A stretch of 22,232 bases of DNA from CAYRGG01 sp964423745 (GTDB lineage Bacteria > Pseudomonadota > Gammaproteobacteria > Competibacterales > Competibacteraceae). A model generated the notes under the pieces. It saw only the letters and a list, made by a program, of their open reading frames with translations. It ran no database searches and was not told the DNA's origin. Shown here one piece after another: positions 7,771-14,171 of the stretch. The stretch covers positions 1-22,232 of the forward strand of contig CAYRGG010000059.1 of the NCBI GenBank assembly GCA_964423745.1, read 5' to 3'. Each line of letters begins with the position of its first letter. Position 1 is the first letter of the stretch. Both the position numbers and the translations under genes were made by a program.

Positions 7771-8190
7771 TTGAAAGTTCTCTTCGATACCAATGTTCTG
7801 CTGGATATACTTTTCGATCGAGAGCCCTTTGCAACCCCGTCGGCGGCGCTATTATCAAAGGCTGAACAAGGGGAGTTCGCGGGGTATGCCTGTGCAACAA
7901 CCATTACAACCATTTTTTATTTGTGTTGTAAAGCAGTGGACAGGTACGAAGCCAGTCGGCATGTGCAGACGTTACTTTCCATGCTTGAGATTGCGCCTGT
8001 TGATCGAAGGGTCATCGAGACCACTTTGCAGGCAGGTTTTAGTGACTTCGAGGATGCTGTATTGAGTCAATCGGCTTTACTGGTATCCGCTGATGTTATT
8101 GCGACAAGAAACAAAAAGGATTTTTCAAATTCGCCCGTCACTGTCTACATGCCTGAAGAATTACTGAACTTATTGGATTCTATGGAGTAA
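7771..8190 (+). CDS. PIN-domain toxin (VapC-like), apparently without its antitoxin
   Basis: The 139-residue protein begins 'KVLFDTNVLLDILFDREPF', the first PIN strand with its metal-binding Asp. Further acidic positions are in 'DFEDAVLSQSALLVSADVIATRNKKDF', giving the conserved E-D and the final Asp of 'T-R-N-x-x-D-F'. PIN proteins of this group are RNases of type II toxin-antitoxin systems. The start appears to be TTG at 7771, preceded by GGAAGAG. Upstream, only eleven in-frame codons after a TAG at 7736 (ending ...YLEEKYL, stop overlapping TTG as TTGA) could be the tail of an antitoxin. I find no complete antitoxin. Confidence 0.8.
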   Translation: MKVLFDTNVLLDILFDREPFATPSAALLSKAEQGEFAGYACATTITTIFYLCCKAVDRYEASRHVQTLLSMLEIAPVDRRVIETTLQAGFSDFEDAVLSQSALLVSADVIATRNKKDFSNSPVTVYMPEELLNLLDSME

Positions 8191-8232
8191 TGGGTCTAGG
8201 TTCAGGCCAGTCAGAGTTTTTTATAACAGCTT

Positions 8233-8691
8233 CTAAGGTCTGCTCGATCCAGGCAGCTTTAGATCGTTATAGACACGTCTTTTCATTTCAGTTGACCAAG
8301 TGGTTTTATAGCTACCATCGTCTTGTTTAACCTGAAATTCATCGGCTATGATGGAAAAATAGCTGGGACTTTTTTTGCCCATCACATGTTTTTTGCCAAT
8401 CACCTTGACCGTTTCCAGCATATACTTAGCTTTTATAGCGCGGTCGATATTCGGCACAAAAAAATATGTTCCGTCGGGTTGCATTATTACAAAGTCTGAT
8501 TCGAACGCAATAATCACATCCATATCTTCCACCGGACAGACGATGCCTTCCTTGGCACAGTGCAACCCGTTCAGAGTCCCTTCAACGGTAGCGGCGGTGC
8601 TGGCTACACCAGTCAACAGCAAAGCAACACCTATCGCCAGCGGACTAAATAGCTTTCGTAACGAAAGAAAATCGTTTAGCAAATAAATCAT
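8233..8691 (-). CDS. Exported hypothetical protein, 152 aa
   Basis: I do not recognise a named family. The start at 8691 follows AGGAG; the frame is open back to 8733. Residues 1-36 form a signal peptide ('SLRKLFSPLAIGVALLLTGVASTAA'). The mature part starts 'TVEGTLNGLHCAKEGIVCPVED', with two Cys eight residues apart that could bind metal or form a disulphide. It continues with 'DFVIMQPDGTYFFVPNIDRAIKAKYMLETVKVIGKK', which suggests a small beta-barrel/OB-like periplasmic domain. It lies downstream of the bufferin-like gene on the same strand, about 105 bases away, and is likely part of the metal-response group. Confidence 0.65.
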   Translation of the reverse strand: MIYLLNDFLSLRKLFSPLAIGVALLLTGVASTAATVEGTLNGLHCAKEGIVCPVEDMDVIIAFESDFVIMQPDGTYFFVPNIDRAIKAKYMLETVKVIGKKHVMGKKSPSYFSIIADEFQVKQDDGSYKTTWSTEMKRRVYNDLKLPGSSRP

Positions 8692-8797
8692 AGAATTTTT
8701 CTCCTGGATCCTGTACTCAAATGGTTTGAGCAAGATACTTAGCTTTATCTGCCTCCCAATGGAATTTGATAAGCATATTAATATCTTGCAATTTTTC

Positions 8798-9064
8798 TCA
8801 CTTCAATACACGACCATTAACCAGTTTTTGACACGTACCCTGGGGAACGAACACCCATTCTTCTGGATCGCCATCAACTTTTGCCTGGCCAGCGCAGGCA
8901 TGTTTGCTGGTGCCGCAATCGTTTTTGCCTGCTTTGACCATGCCCGCACATTTATCAAATCCTTCTTTGGTACCGTCATGAGCGAAGGTGTGGGCCGATA
9001 AAGTGCTAGCTGCGAGCGCTATGGCGCTTACTAAAACAGTGGACGTTAACTTTTCATTCGACAA
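8798..9064 (-). CDS. DUF2282 family protein, bufferin A1-like (BufA1)
   Basis: The 88-residue precursor has a signal peptide ('STVLVSAIALAASTLSAHTFA') and a short mature part with four Cys: 'KCAGMVKAGKNDCG', 'HACAGQAK' and 'GTCQKLVNG'. This is the DUF2282 pattern, recently described as bufferins, copper-sequestering peptides whose Cys are modified by a DUF692 enzyme (BufB) with a DUF2063 partner (BufC). Neither partner is visible here, so it is either an orphan substrate or acts unmodified. The start is probably TTG at 9064, preceded by GAGGAC at good distance; GTG at 9091 is the alternative. It lies between the DUF411 gene and the exported hypothetical, all on the minus strand. Confidence 0.8.
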   Translation of the reverse strand: MSNEKLTSTVLVSAIALAASTLSAHTFAHDGTKEGFDKCAGMVKAGKNDCGTSKHACAGQAKVDGDPEEWVFVPQGTCQKLVNGRVLK

Positions 9065-9128
9065 AACGATGTCCTCAATAAGGGAATACACACAACTAGA
9101 TCATTTTCATGTTAGGTGAATCTGTAGG

Positions 9129-9148
9129 GTGGGCAACTTGTTGCCCAC
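9129..9148. repeat. Palindrome GTGGGCAAC / GTTGCCCAC
   Basis: The 9-base arms are exact complements with a 2-base centre, preceded by TAGG. The text GTAGGGTGGGCAAC...GTTGCCCACGC is a widely dispersed extragenic palindrome type in proteobacterial genomes. It lies in the gap between the bufferin-like gene and the DUF411 gene. Confidence 0.55.
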
Positions 9149-9210
9149 GCGGAAGGCTGTTTTGGGTACAGCTAAAGTAAAAATGCTCTAGAACCAAACA
9201 TTTTTAAGAA

Positions 9211-9240
9211 TACCTGCGCAGTAAGTACCTGCGCAGTGAA
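9211..9240. repeat. Tandem 15-bp direct repeat containing CTGCGCAG
   Basis: TACCTGCGCAGTAAG (9211-9225) is followed at once by TACCTGCGCAGTGAA (9226-9240). Each unit holds the self-complementary octamer CTGCGCAG. It sits 20 bases after the DUF411 stop codon (transcription is right to left) and upstream of the bufferin-like gene, so it could be an operator for the latter or a remnant of a larger repeat. Confidence 0.5.
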
Positions 9241-9259
9241 TATCTTCCGTAGATGTTAC

Positions 9260-9787
9260 TCAGCGGCTCTCGTAAACCGTGGTATTGCCTAAGGTGTCAA
9301 AGGTAAGCACGTCATATGACATATCGTGGGATGTGTGCATCGTGGCTGATCCTGTAGGCGCCATACCGGGTGCTCCCATGGGCATACCGGGTACAGCGAT
9401 ACCTTTAACATCGGGACTCTCGGCCAGTAAACGTTTGATAGCATCAGCATGCACATGACCTTCCACTGCGTAGTCTCCGACCGTGGCGGTGTGGCAAGAG
9501 GCAAGTTTCGACGGAACTCCATGCTCGGCTCGGATTTGGTTTAGATTGTCCACATCACGAGTTTTTACATCAAAACCGGCTTCGTTTATATGCTCCACCC
9601 ATTTACCACAGCACCCACATAAAGGACTTTTGTAGACAGTAACTTCCTGAGCAAAAGCATTTGCTGATAAAACACCTGTTAACAACAACGCCGTAATTGC
9701 AGTTATAGCTATGAGTAAACTACGACTTGAAATAATCTTTTTTGATAAAACATAATCAATATCTCCTTTATATGAAACCAGTCTCAT
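9260..9787 (-). CDS. DUF411 domain protein (CopG-like periplasmic metal-binding protein)
   Basis: After a signal peptide ('SLLIAITAITALLLTGVLSANAFA'), the mature protein has the DUF411 pattern (PF04214): 'VTVYKSPLCGCCGKWVEHINEAGF', 'LASCHTATVGDYAVEGHVHADAIKRLL' and 'KGIAVPGMPMGAPGM'. The CxCC and the single downstream Cys, with His and Met residues, make it a candidate copper or thiol-redox protein. It extends past the usual end with a His/Met-containing tail ('MHTSHDMSYDVLTF'). The start is uncertain: the ATG at 9787 is in frame but has no ribosome site, while a good AAAGGAG is followed 8 bases later by an ATG (9753) in another frame. Confidence 0.8.
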   Translation of the reverse strand: MRLVSYKGDIDYVLSKKIISSRSLLIAITAITALLLTGVLSANAFAQEVTVYKSPLCGCCGKWVEHINEAGFDVKTRDVDNLNQIRAEHGVPSKLASCHTATVGDYAVEGHVHADAIKRLLAESPDVKGIAVPGMPMGAPGMAPTGSATMHTSHDMSYDVLTFDTLGNTTVYESR

Positions 9788-9954
9788 ATGGTCTTTTAAT
9801 ACTTTAGCAGCAAAATAATAATTACCCACCTACTCATCAAATAGTAATAAATAAGATGTGTTGCTGTTTATAAATACAAGTAACGTTGCATTAAAAGCAA
9901 GTGGATAGAATTACTGCCGACGAGGGGCTGGTTTTCCTTGTTCAAAGCTCTTTT

Positions 9955-9970
9955 TGCATACATCATACCA
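9955..9970 (-). promoter_or_regulatory. Weak candidate sigma-54 promoter for the DUF411 gene
   Basis: Read on the minus strand the sequence is TGGTAT-GATGT-ATGCA. The GG and GC pairs are 12 bases apart as required for a sigma-54 -24/-12 promoter, but the -24 box has T in place of C (TGGTAT). The 17-bp inverted repeat at 10064-10080 lies about 104 bases upstream, similar to the spacing at the two stronger sites. This supports, but does not prove, its use. Confidence 0.35.
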
Positions 9971-10063
9971 TCTAAAAAAGTTATTTCAATACATATACTT
10001 ATGTTTAATAAATAATATTTTCTACAAAATATTTTAGTAAATATTTAAATAAACGTTCAATAA

Positions 10064-10080
10064 TTAAACGTATCGTTAAA
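10064..10080. promoter_or_regulatory. Inverted repeat TTAAACG-TAT-CGTTAAA (enhancer-like site)
   Basis: The 17-bp imperfect palindrome has a related half-site at 10050 (TAAACGTT). The same sequence type is present at 16075, 19310 and 19334. It lies between the divergent DUF411 and APC permease genes. It is a candidate binding site for a sigma-54 activator, about 250 bases from the permease promoter and 104 from the weak minus-strand one. The other text of 9830-10431 is very AT-rich and holds no gene; it also contains an inverted repeat TTTACCAAA / TTTGGTAAA at 10210-10238. Confidence 0.55.
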
Positions 10081-10323
10081 CCGCTTGCTCATAGAAATTG
10101 AAAAGCCTTCTAAAAGAAATAAAGTTTTATTCAAAAATTAATATTACTGATAGTTACTACCCACATTCGGAACCCTTACGTAATCCATTGATTATAATAT
10201 GGAAAAATTTTTACCAAATAAAACTAAATTTTGGTAAATATAATAAAAACAATTACTTATAAAAAAAGTTCTCCGAATGTCGGTTACTAGAATAAAAATA
10301 TGTCTATTTTTGGGATTTTTGAT

Positions 10324-10339
10324 TGGCATATCTTGTGCT
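10324..10339 (+). promoter_or_regulatory. Candidate sigma-54 promoter for the APC permease
   Basis: TGGCAT-ATCTT-GTGCT has GG and GC exactly 12 bases apart and agrees with the sigma-54 consensus TGGCAC-N5-TTGCW except for two positions. It shares the core CTT-RTGC with the elements at 16175 and 19435. Transcription would start near 10350, leaving a leader of about 80 bases before the permease ATG. Confidence 0.6.
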
Positions 10340-10431
10340 AACTAGGTCAGCATTAAGTGTTTTTAAAACCGATCACTTGAAGACATTTATTTGTTTACTG
10401 ATCCATTCAAAAAATACTAACAGGTGTCAAC

Positions 10432-11751
10432 ATGACAGATTCCGATGACAGATCATCACAATACAAGGCAAACAGCCTATCACTGACCGGTGCTGTCGCC
10501 ATGGGTACTGGCGTGATGATCGGCGCTGGCATTTTTGCGCTTACCGGACAAGTGGCCGAGTTGGCAAAACAATGGTTCCCCCTCGCTTTTCTAGCCGCGG
10601 CAATCGTTGCCTCCTTTAGCGCCTATTCCTATGTAAAACTGGCAAATGCTTACCCTTCCGCCGGTGGTATCGCCATGTTTTTGCAGAAAGCCTACGGCAA
10701 AACCATGATGACCGGTGCTTGTGCGCTGCTTATGTATTTTTCCATGGTCATCAATGAAAGCTTGGTAGCGCGAACCTTTGGTACTTACACTCTGCAACTC
10801 TTCGATGTGGGCAAGGATAGTTGGTTAGTACCGGTACTGGGCGTTGGACTGCTGGCTTTCGCCTTTTTTGTGAATATTCTTAGCAACCGCTTCATTGAAA
10901 CCTTCTCGTTTTTTATGGCCTTTGTCAAAATCGGCGGCATTGCGGTCTTGGCCGTGGGCGGTTTATGGGTGTCAGGTTTTTCCTTTAAAAGTGTCTCCAT
11001 CGACCCTGCGGATACCAGTGCAGGGGGATTTCTCGGCGCGGTGGCCTTGGCCATCTTAGCCTATAAGGGTTTTACCACCATCACTAATAGCGGGGGTGAA
11101 ATCGTCAATCCCCATAAGAACGTGGGTCGCGCCATCATCATCTCCATCACACTCTGCTTAGTGTTGTACCTATTAGTAACCCTCGCCGTGGGCGGCAACC
11201 TGACCATCGAGGAAATTGTCAAAGCCAAAGATTATGCCCTGGCGGAAGCTGCCCGACCGGCTTTTGGTCAGTACGGTTTATGGTTTACGGTGGGTTTTGC
11301 CATTGTCGCCACCATTTCCGGCGTGATCGCCAGCGTCTTTGCCGTATCTCGCATGCTGGCCATGTTGACGGATATGGAGTTAGTACCCCACAGTCATTTT
11401 GGCATGCCGGGCAGCATTCAAAAACACACCCTTGTCTATACCATCGTGATCGCCATGCTGTTAACAGTCTTCTTCGATCTCAGCCGGATCGCATCCCTCG
11501 GAGCTATTTTCTATATCGTCATGGACATCGCCATACATTGGGGTGTGTTCCGTCACTTACGTAAAGAGATTGAGGCTAATAGCTTTGTTCTTATCACGGC
11601 TATGGTGATGGATGTGGTGGTTTTAGGGGCATTGCTGGTAGTGAAGGCGCAAAGCGATATGCTGGTGATTTACGCCTCTCTGATAGGGCTTGTGCTGGTA
11701 TTTACCGGTGAGCGATTTTTTATTCAAAGGGTCGCATCACAGCCATCTTGA
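10432..11751 (+). CDS. APC family amino-acid/polyamine permease
   Basis: The 439-residue protein has about 12 hydrophobic segments. The first carries the APC signature 'GTGVMIGAGIFALTGQ' (about residues 25-41), which shapes the substrate site in LeuT-fold permeases. The second half has 'GFTTITNSGGEIVNPHKNVGRAI', typical of APC members, and 'ASVFAVSRMLAMLTDMELVP'. The substrate is unknown, probably an amino acid or amine. The start follows 'CAGGTGTCAAC'. It lies between the DUF411 gene (divergent) and the copper ATPase, behind a sigma-54-type promoter, so it appears to belong to the metal response. Import of a ligand or precursor such as Cys or His is one guess. Confidence 0.85.
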   Translation: MTDSDDRSSQYKANSLSLTGAVAMGTGVMIGAGIFALTGQVAELAKQWFPLAFLAAAIVASFSAYSYVKLANAYPSAGGIAMFLQKAYGKTMMTGACALLMYFSMVINESLVARTFGTYTLQLFDVGKDSWLVPVLGVGLLAFAFFVNILSNRFIETFSFFMAFVKIGGIAVLAVGGLWVSGFSFKSVSIDPADTSAGGFLGAVALAILAYKGFTTITNSGGEIVNPHKNVGRAIIISITLCLVLYLLVTLAVGGNLTIEEIVKAKDYALAEAARPAFGQYGLWFTVGFAIVATISGVIASVFAVSRMLAMLTDMELVPHSHFGMPGSIQKHTLVYTIVIAMLLTVFFDLSRIASLGAIFYIVMDIAIHWGVFRHLRKEIEANSFVLITAMVMDVVVLGALLVVKAQSDMLVIYASLIGLVLVFTGERFFIQRVASQPS

Positions 11752-11820
11752 ATAAGCAATCCGGCTAGCCAAAGGATGAGAATTTGGCAAAGGAATGCCG
11801 GTTAATCCTAGTACTACCCT

Positions 11821-11918
11821 TGTAAGTTTTACAAAAACACCCTGTAATTTCTACAAACTATGTATAGTTTTTGTAAAAATTTAAACGTTGTTGTAAATAA
11901 TTTGTAAAATTTTTTTGC
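11821..11918. promoter_or_regulatory. Cluster of TGTAA/TTACA inverted repeats before the CopB-type ATPase
   Basis: TGTAAGTTTTACA (11821-11833) is a perfect 5-bp inverted repeat, and TGTAATTTCTACA (11843-11855) is a 4-bp one 22 bases further on. TTTGTAA-type half-sites follow at about 11870, 11890 and 11901. The block fills the AT-rich gap before the ATPase start and is the natural place for a copper-responsive regulator to bind. The regulator gene is not in this window. Confidence 0.5.
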
Positions 11919-11987
11919 CTTAGCAACCCCTAATAGGTAGCCAAGTCAGTCATCATCCTCAGCCAACACATTGAGGGAGTCAGTGCA

Positions 11988-14066
11988 ATGACCCAACGAT
12001 ATGTTTACGAAGACCATGACCAATCCCACCAGGGACAACCTGCGGTTTACACTACCGATAAACAGCATGGGCAAGATACCCATGATAAACAGCACCATGG
12101 TCAGCACGATCATTCAGGGCATGAGCAGATCTTCCGGCGCCGCTTTTGGGTCTGTTTAGCATTATCCATACCGGTGTTGCTCTATAGCCCGACCCTGCAG
12201 GAGTGGCTGAGTTTTTCCATGCCCACCTTCCCCGGCAGTGAGTGGATCACGCCGGCGTTTTCGGTAATTGTTTTTCTCGTTGGTGGACTCCCCTTCCTGC
12301 GCATGGCCACCTGGGAACTGCAGGGTCGCCAGCCGGGCATGATGACCTTGATCTCTTTAGCCATCACCGTGGCCTTCGTCTACAGCCTGGCCACCATGGC
12401 CATGCCGGAAACCATGGGGTTTTTCTGGGAACTGGTAACCCTGATCGATGTGATGTTGTTGGGCCATTGGATCGAGATGCGCAGCGTGCGCCAAGCCTCC
12501 GGCGCGCTGGACGAATTGGCCAAACTCATGCCCGACACTGCTGAGCGTATCAGTAACGGGGATACCGAGGAGGTTCCCGTCACCGACCTAAAGGAAGGCG
12601 ATAAAGTTCTGGTGCGCCCTGGCGCCAGCGTGCCTGCCGATGGGGAAATCCTAGAGGGGGAGTCTGAACTCAACGAATCCATGATCACCGGTGAGTCCAA
12701 ACCCGTGAACAAGGAACCCGGCGACAAGGTCATCGGCGGCACCGTCAACGGTGATGGCAGCCTACGGGTGCGGGTCGGCGCTACCGGCGAGGAGACCGCC
12801 TTAGCGGGTATCATGCGTATGGTTAAAGACGCCCAGGAGAGTAAATCCAACACCCAGTTGCTTGCCGACCGAGCCGCCAGTTGGTTGTTCTACGCCGCCA
12901 TCGTCGCGGCGATCATCACCGCCATCACCTGGACGTTAGCCATAGGTTTCAATGTCGAGGTCATTAAACGAGTGGCCACCGTACTGGTGATCTCTTGCCC
13001 CCACGCCCTGGGACTAGCTGTACCCCTGGTGGTGGCCATTACTACTGCCGTGGGCGCCCGCAAAGGGGTGTTAGTGCGGGATCGGTTGGCTTTGGAAGAT
13101 GCCCGCAAGTTGGATGCGGTTATTTTCGATAAGACCGGCACCCTCACTACAGGTAAACAGGGTGTGGTGGATATGGCTGTGACCGAGGGTTGGGACGAGG
13201 GTCAGGCGCTGGCCTTGGCCGCCGCCGTGGAAGGCGATTCCGAGCACATGATTTCTCGCGGCATCCGCGAGGCAGCGCATAAGAAGGATCTATCGTTTCC
13301 CAAAGTCTCTAACTTCAGCGCCCATAAGGGCCGCGGCGTACAGGCCGAGAGCAACGGCCATACCATCTATGTGGGCGGTCCGCGGCTGTTAGAGCAGCTC
13401 AATGTGGAGCTACCGCAAACACTCAAGCGGTTTGCCGATGACACCGGCAACAAAGGTCAGACTGTGGTTCATCTTATCCAAGACCAAACACCCGTGGCCG
13501 CCTTTGCCCTGAGCGACGTGATCCGCGACGAGAGCAAAGAGGCCGTGCGGCAACTCCACGAGATGGGGCTAGAGGTGGCCATGCTCACCGGCGACAGCGA
13601 GGGCGTTGCTAGAGCGGTGGCCGAAGAACTCAACATCGACCGCTACTTCGCCGGGGTGCTGCCAGAGGACAAAGATAAGAAGGTCGGTACACTGCAATCC
13701 CAGGACAAGAAGGTGGCCATGGTGGGCGATGGTGTCAACGATGCGCCTGCCCTGACCCGAGCCGACGTAGGTATTGCCATCGGCAGCGGAACGGATGTTG
13801 CCGTGCAATCGGCAGACATTATTCTGGTCAAGAGCAATCCCATGGATATAGTGCGCATCGTCAAGCTGAGCCGCGTCTCCCACCGCAAGATGATCCAAAA
13901 CCTGTGGTGGGCCGCCGGCTATAACATCCTCGCCGTACCTCTGGCAGCCGGTGTCTTAGCACCCGTGGGGATTTTGCTGTCGCCAGCGGTAGGTGCGCTG
14001 GTAATGTCTTTGAGCACCATCGTGGTTGCCATCAACGCGCAACTGTTGCGTTGGGCGAAGATTTAA
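11988..14066 (+). CDS. Copper-exporting P1B-type ATPase, CopB subgroup
   Basis: The 692-residue inner-membrane pump has a His-rich cytoplasmic N-terminus (about residues 9-48: HDQSHQG, HDKQHHGQHDHSGHE) instead of CxxC metal-binding domains. It has TGES in the actuator loop (about 234), the metal-site motif CPH in 'SCPHALGLAVPL' (about 334), DKTGT phosphorylation site (about 380), 'TGDSEGVA' and GDGVNDAP (about 579). CPH places it in the P1B-3 group (Cu+/Cu2+ or Ag+), not CPC CopA. The nucleotide-binding motif reads SEHMISRGI, lacking the usual His-Pro of CopA (HP to HM). It is followed after about 105 bases by the GAPDH gene on the same strand. Confidence 0.92.
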   Translation: MTQRYVYEDHDQSHQGQPAVYTTDKQHGQDTHDKQHHGQHDHSGHEQIFRRRFWVCLALSIPVLLYSPTLQEWLSFSMPTFPGSEWITPAFSVIVFLVGGLPFLRMATWELQGRQPGMMTLISLAITVAFVYSLATMAMPETMGFFWELVTLIDVMLLGHWIEMRSVRQASGALDELAKLMPDTAERISNGDTEEVPVTDLKEGDKVLVRPGASVPADGEILEGESELNESMITGESKPVNKEPGDKVIGGTVNGDGSLRVRVGATGEETALAGIMRMVKDAQESKSNTQLLADRAASWLFYAAIVAAIITAITWTLAIGFNVEVIKRVATVLVISCPHALGLAVPLVVAITTAVGARKGVLVRDRLALEDARKLDAVIFDKTGTLTTGKQGVVDMAVTEGWDEGQALALAAAVEGDSEHMISRGIREAAHKKDLSFPKVSNFSAHKGRGVQAESNGHTIYVGGPRLLEQLNVELPQTLKRFADDTGNKGQTVVHLIQDQTPVAAFALSDVIRDESKEAVRQLHEMGLEVAMLTGDSEGVARAVAEELNIDRYFAGVLPEDKDKKVGTLQSQDKKVAMVGDGVNDAPALTRADVGIAIGSGTDVAVQSADIILVKSNPMDIVRIVKLSRVSHRKMIQNLWWAAGYNILAVPLAAGVLAPVGILLSPAVGALVMSLSTIVVAINAQLLRWAKI

Positions 14067-14171
14067 CGCCAATAGAACTGACGTAAATTAGAAAAGGATG
14101 TTTTTAATCTTGCTGCTCGGAAACAACGGTAAGTGGTTTTTTATATAAACCCTAGCAAAGAGGAGAGAATG

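Noticed and set aside
7628..7913. Minus-strand open frames opposite the PIN gene start
   Set aside because: They lie antisense to the conserved PIN reading and have no ribosome site or family features.
6240..8190. Mobile insertion sequence in the toxin region
   Set aside because: I find no transposase, integrase or paired terminal repeats; only attC-like palindromes are seen.
8726..9001. Plus-strand 91-codon frame opposite the bufferin-like gene
   Set aside because: It is the shadow of the DUF2282 coding region, whose Cys pattern and signal peptide are on the minus strand.
9830..10431. CRISPR array or small RNA in the AT-rich intergenic region
   Set aside because: No regularly spaced repeats are present; only short inverted repeats and promoter-like elements are seen.
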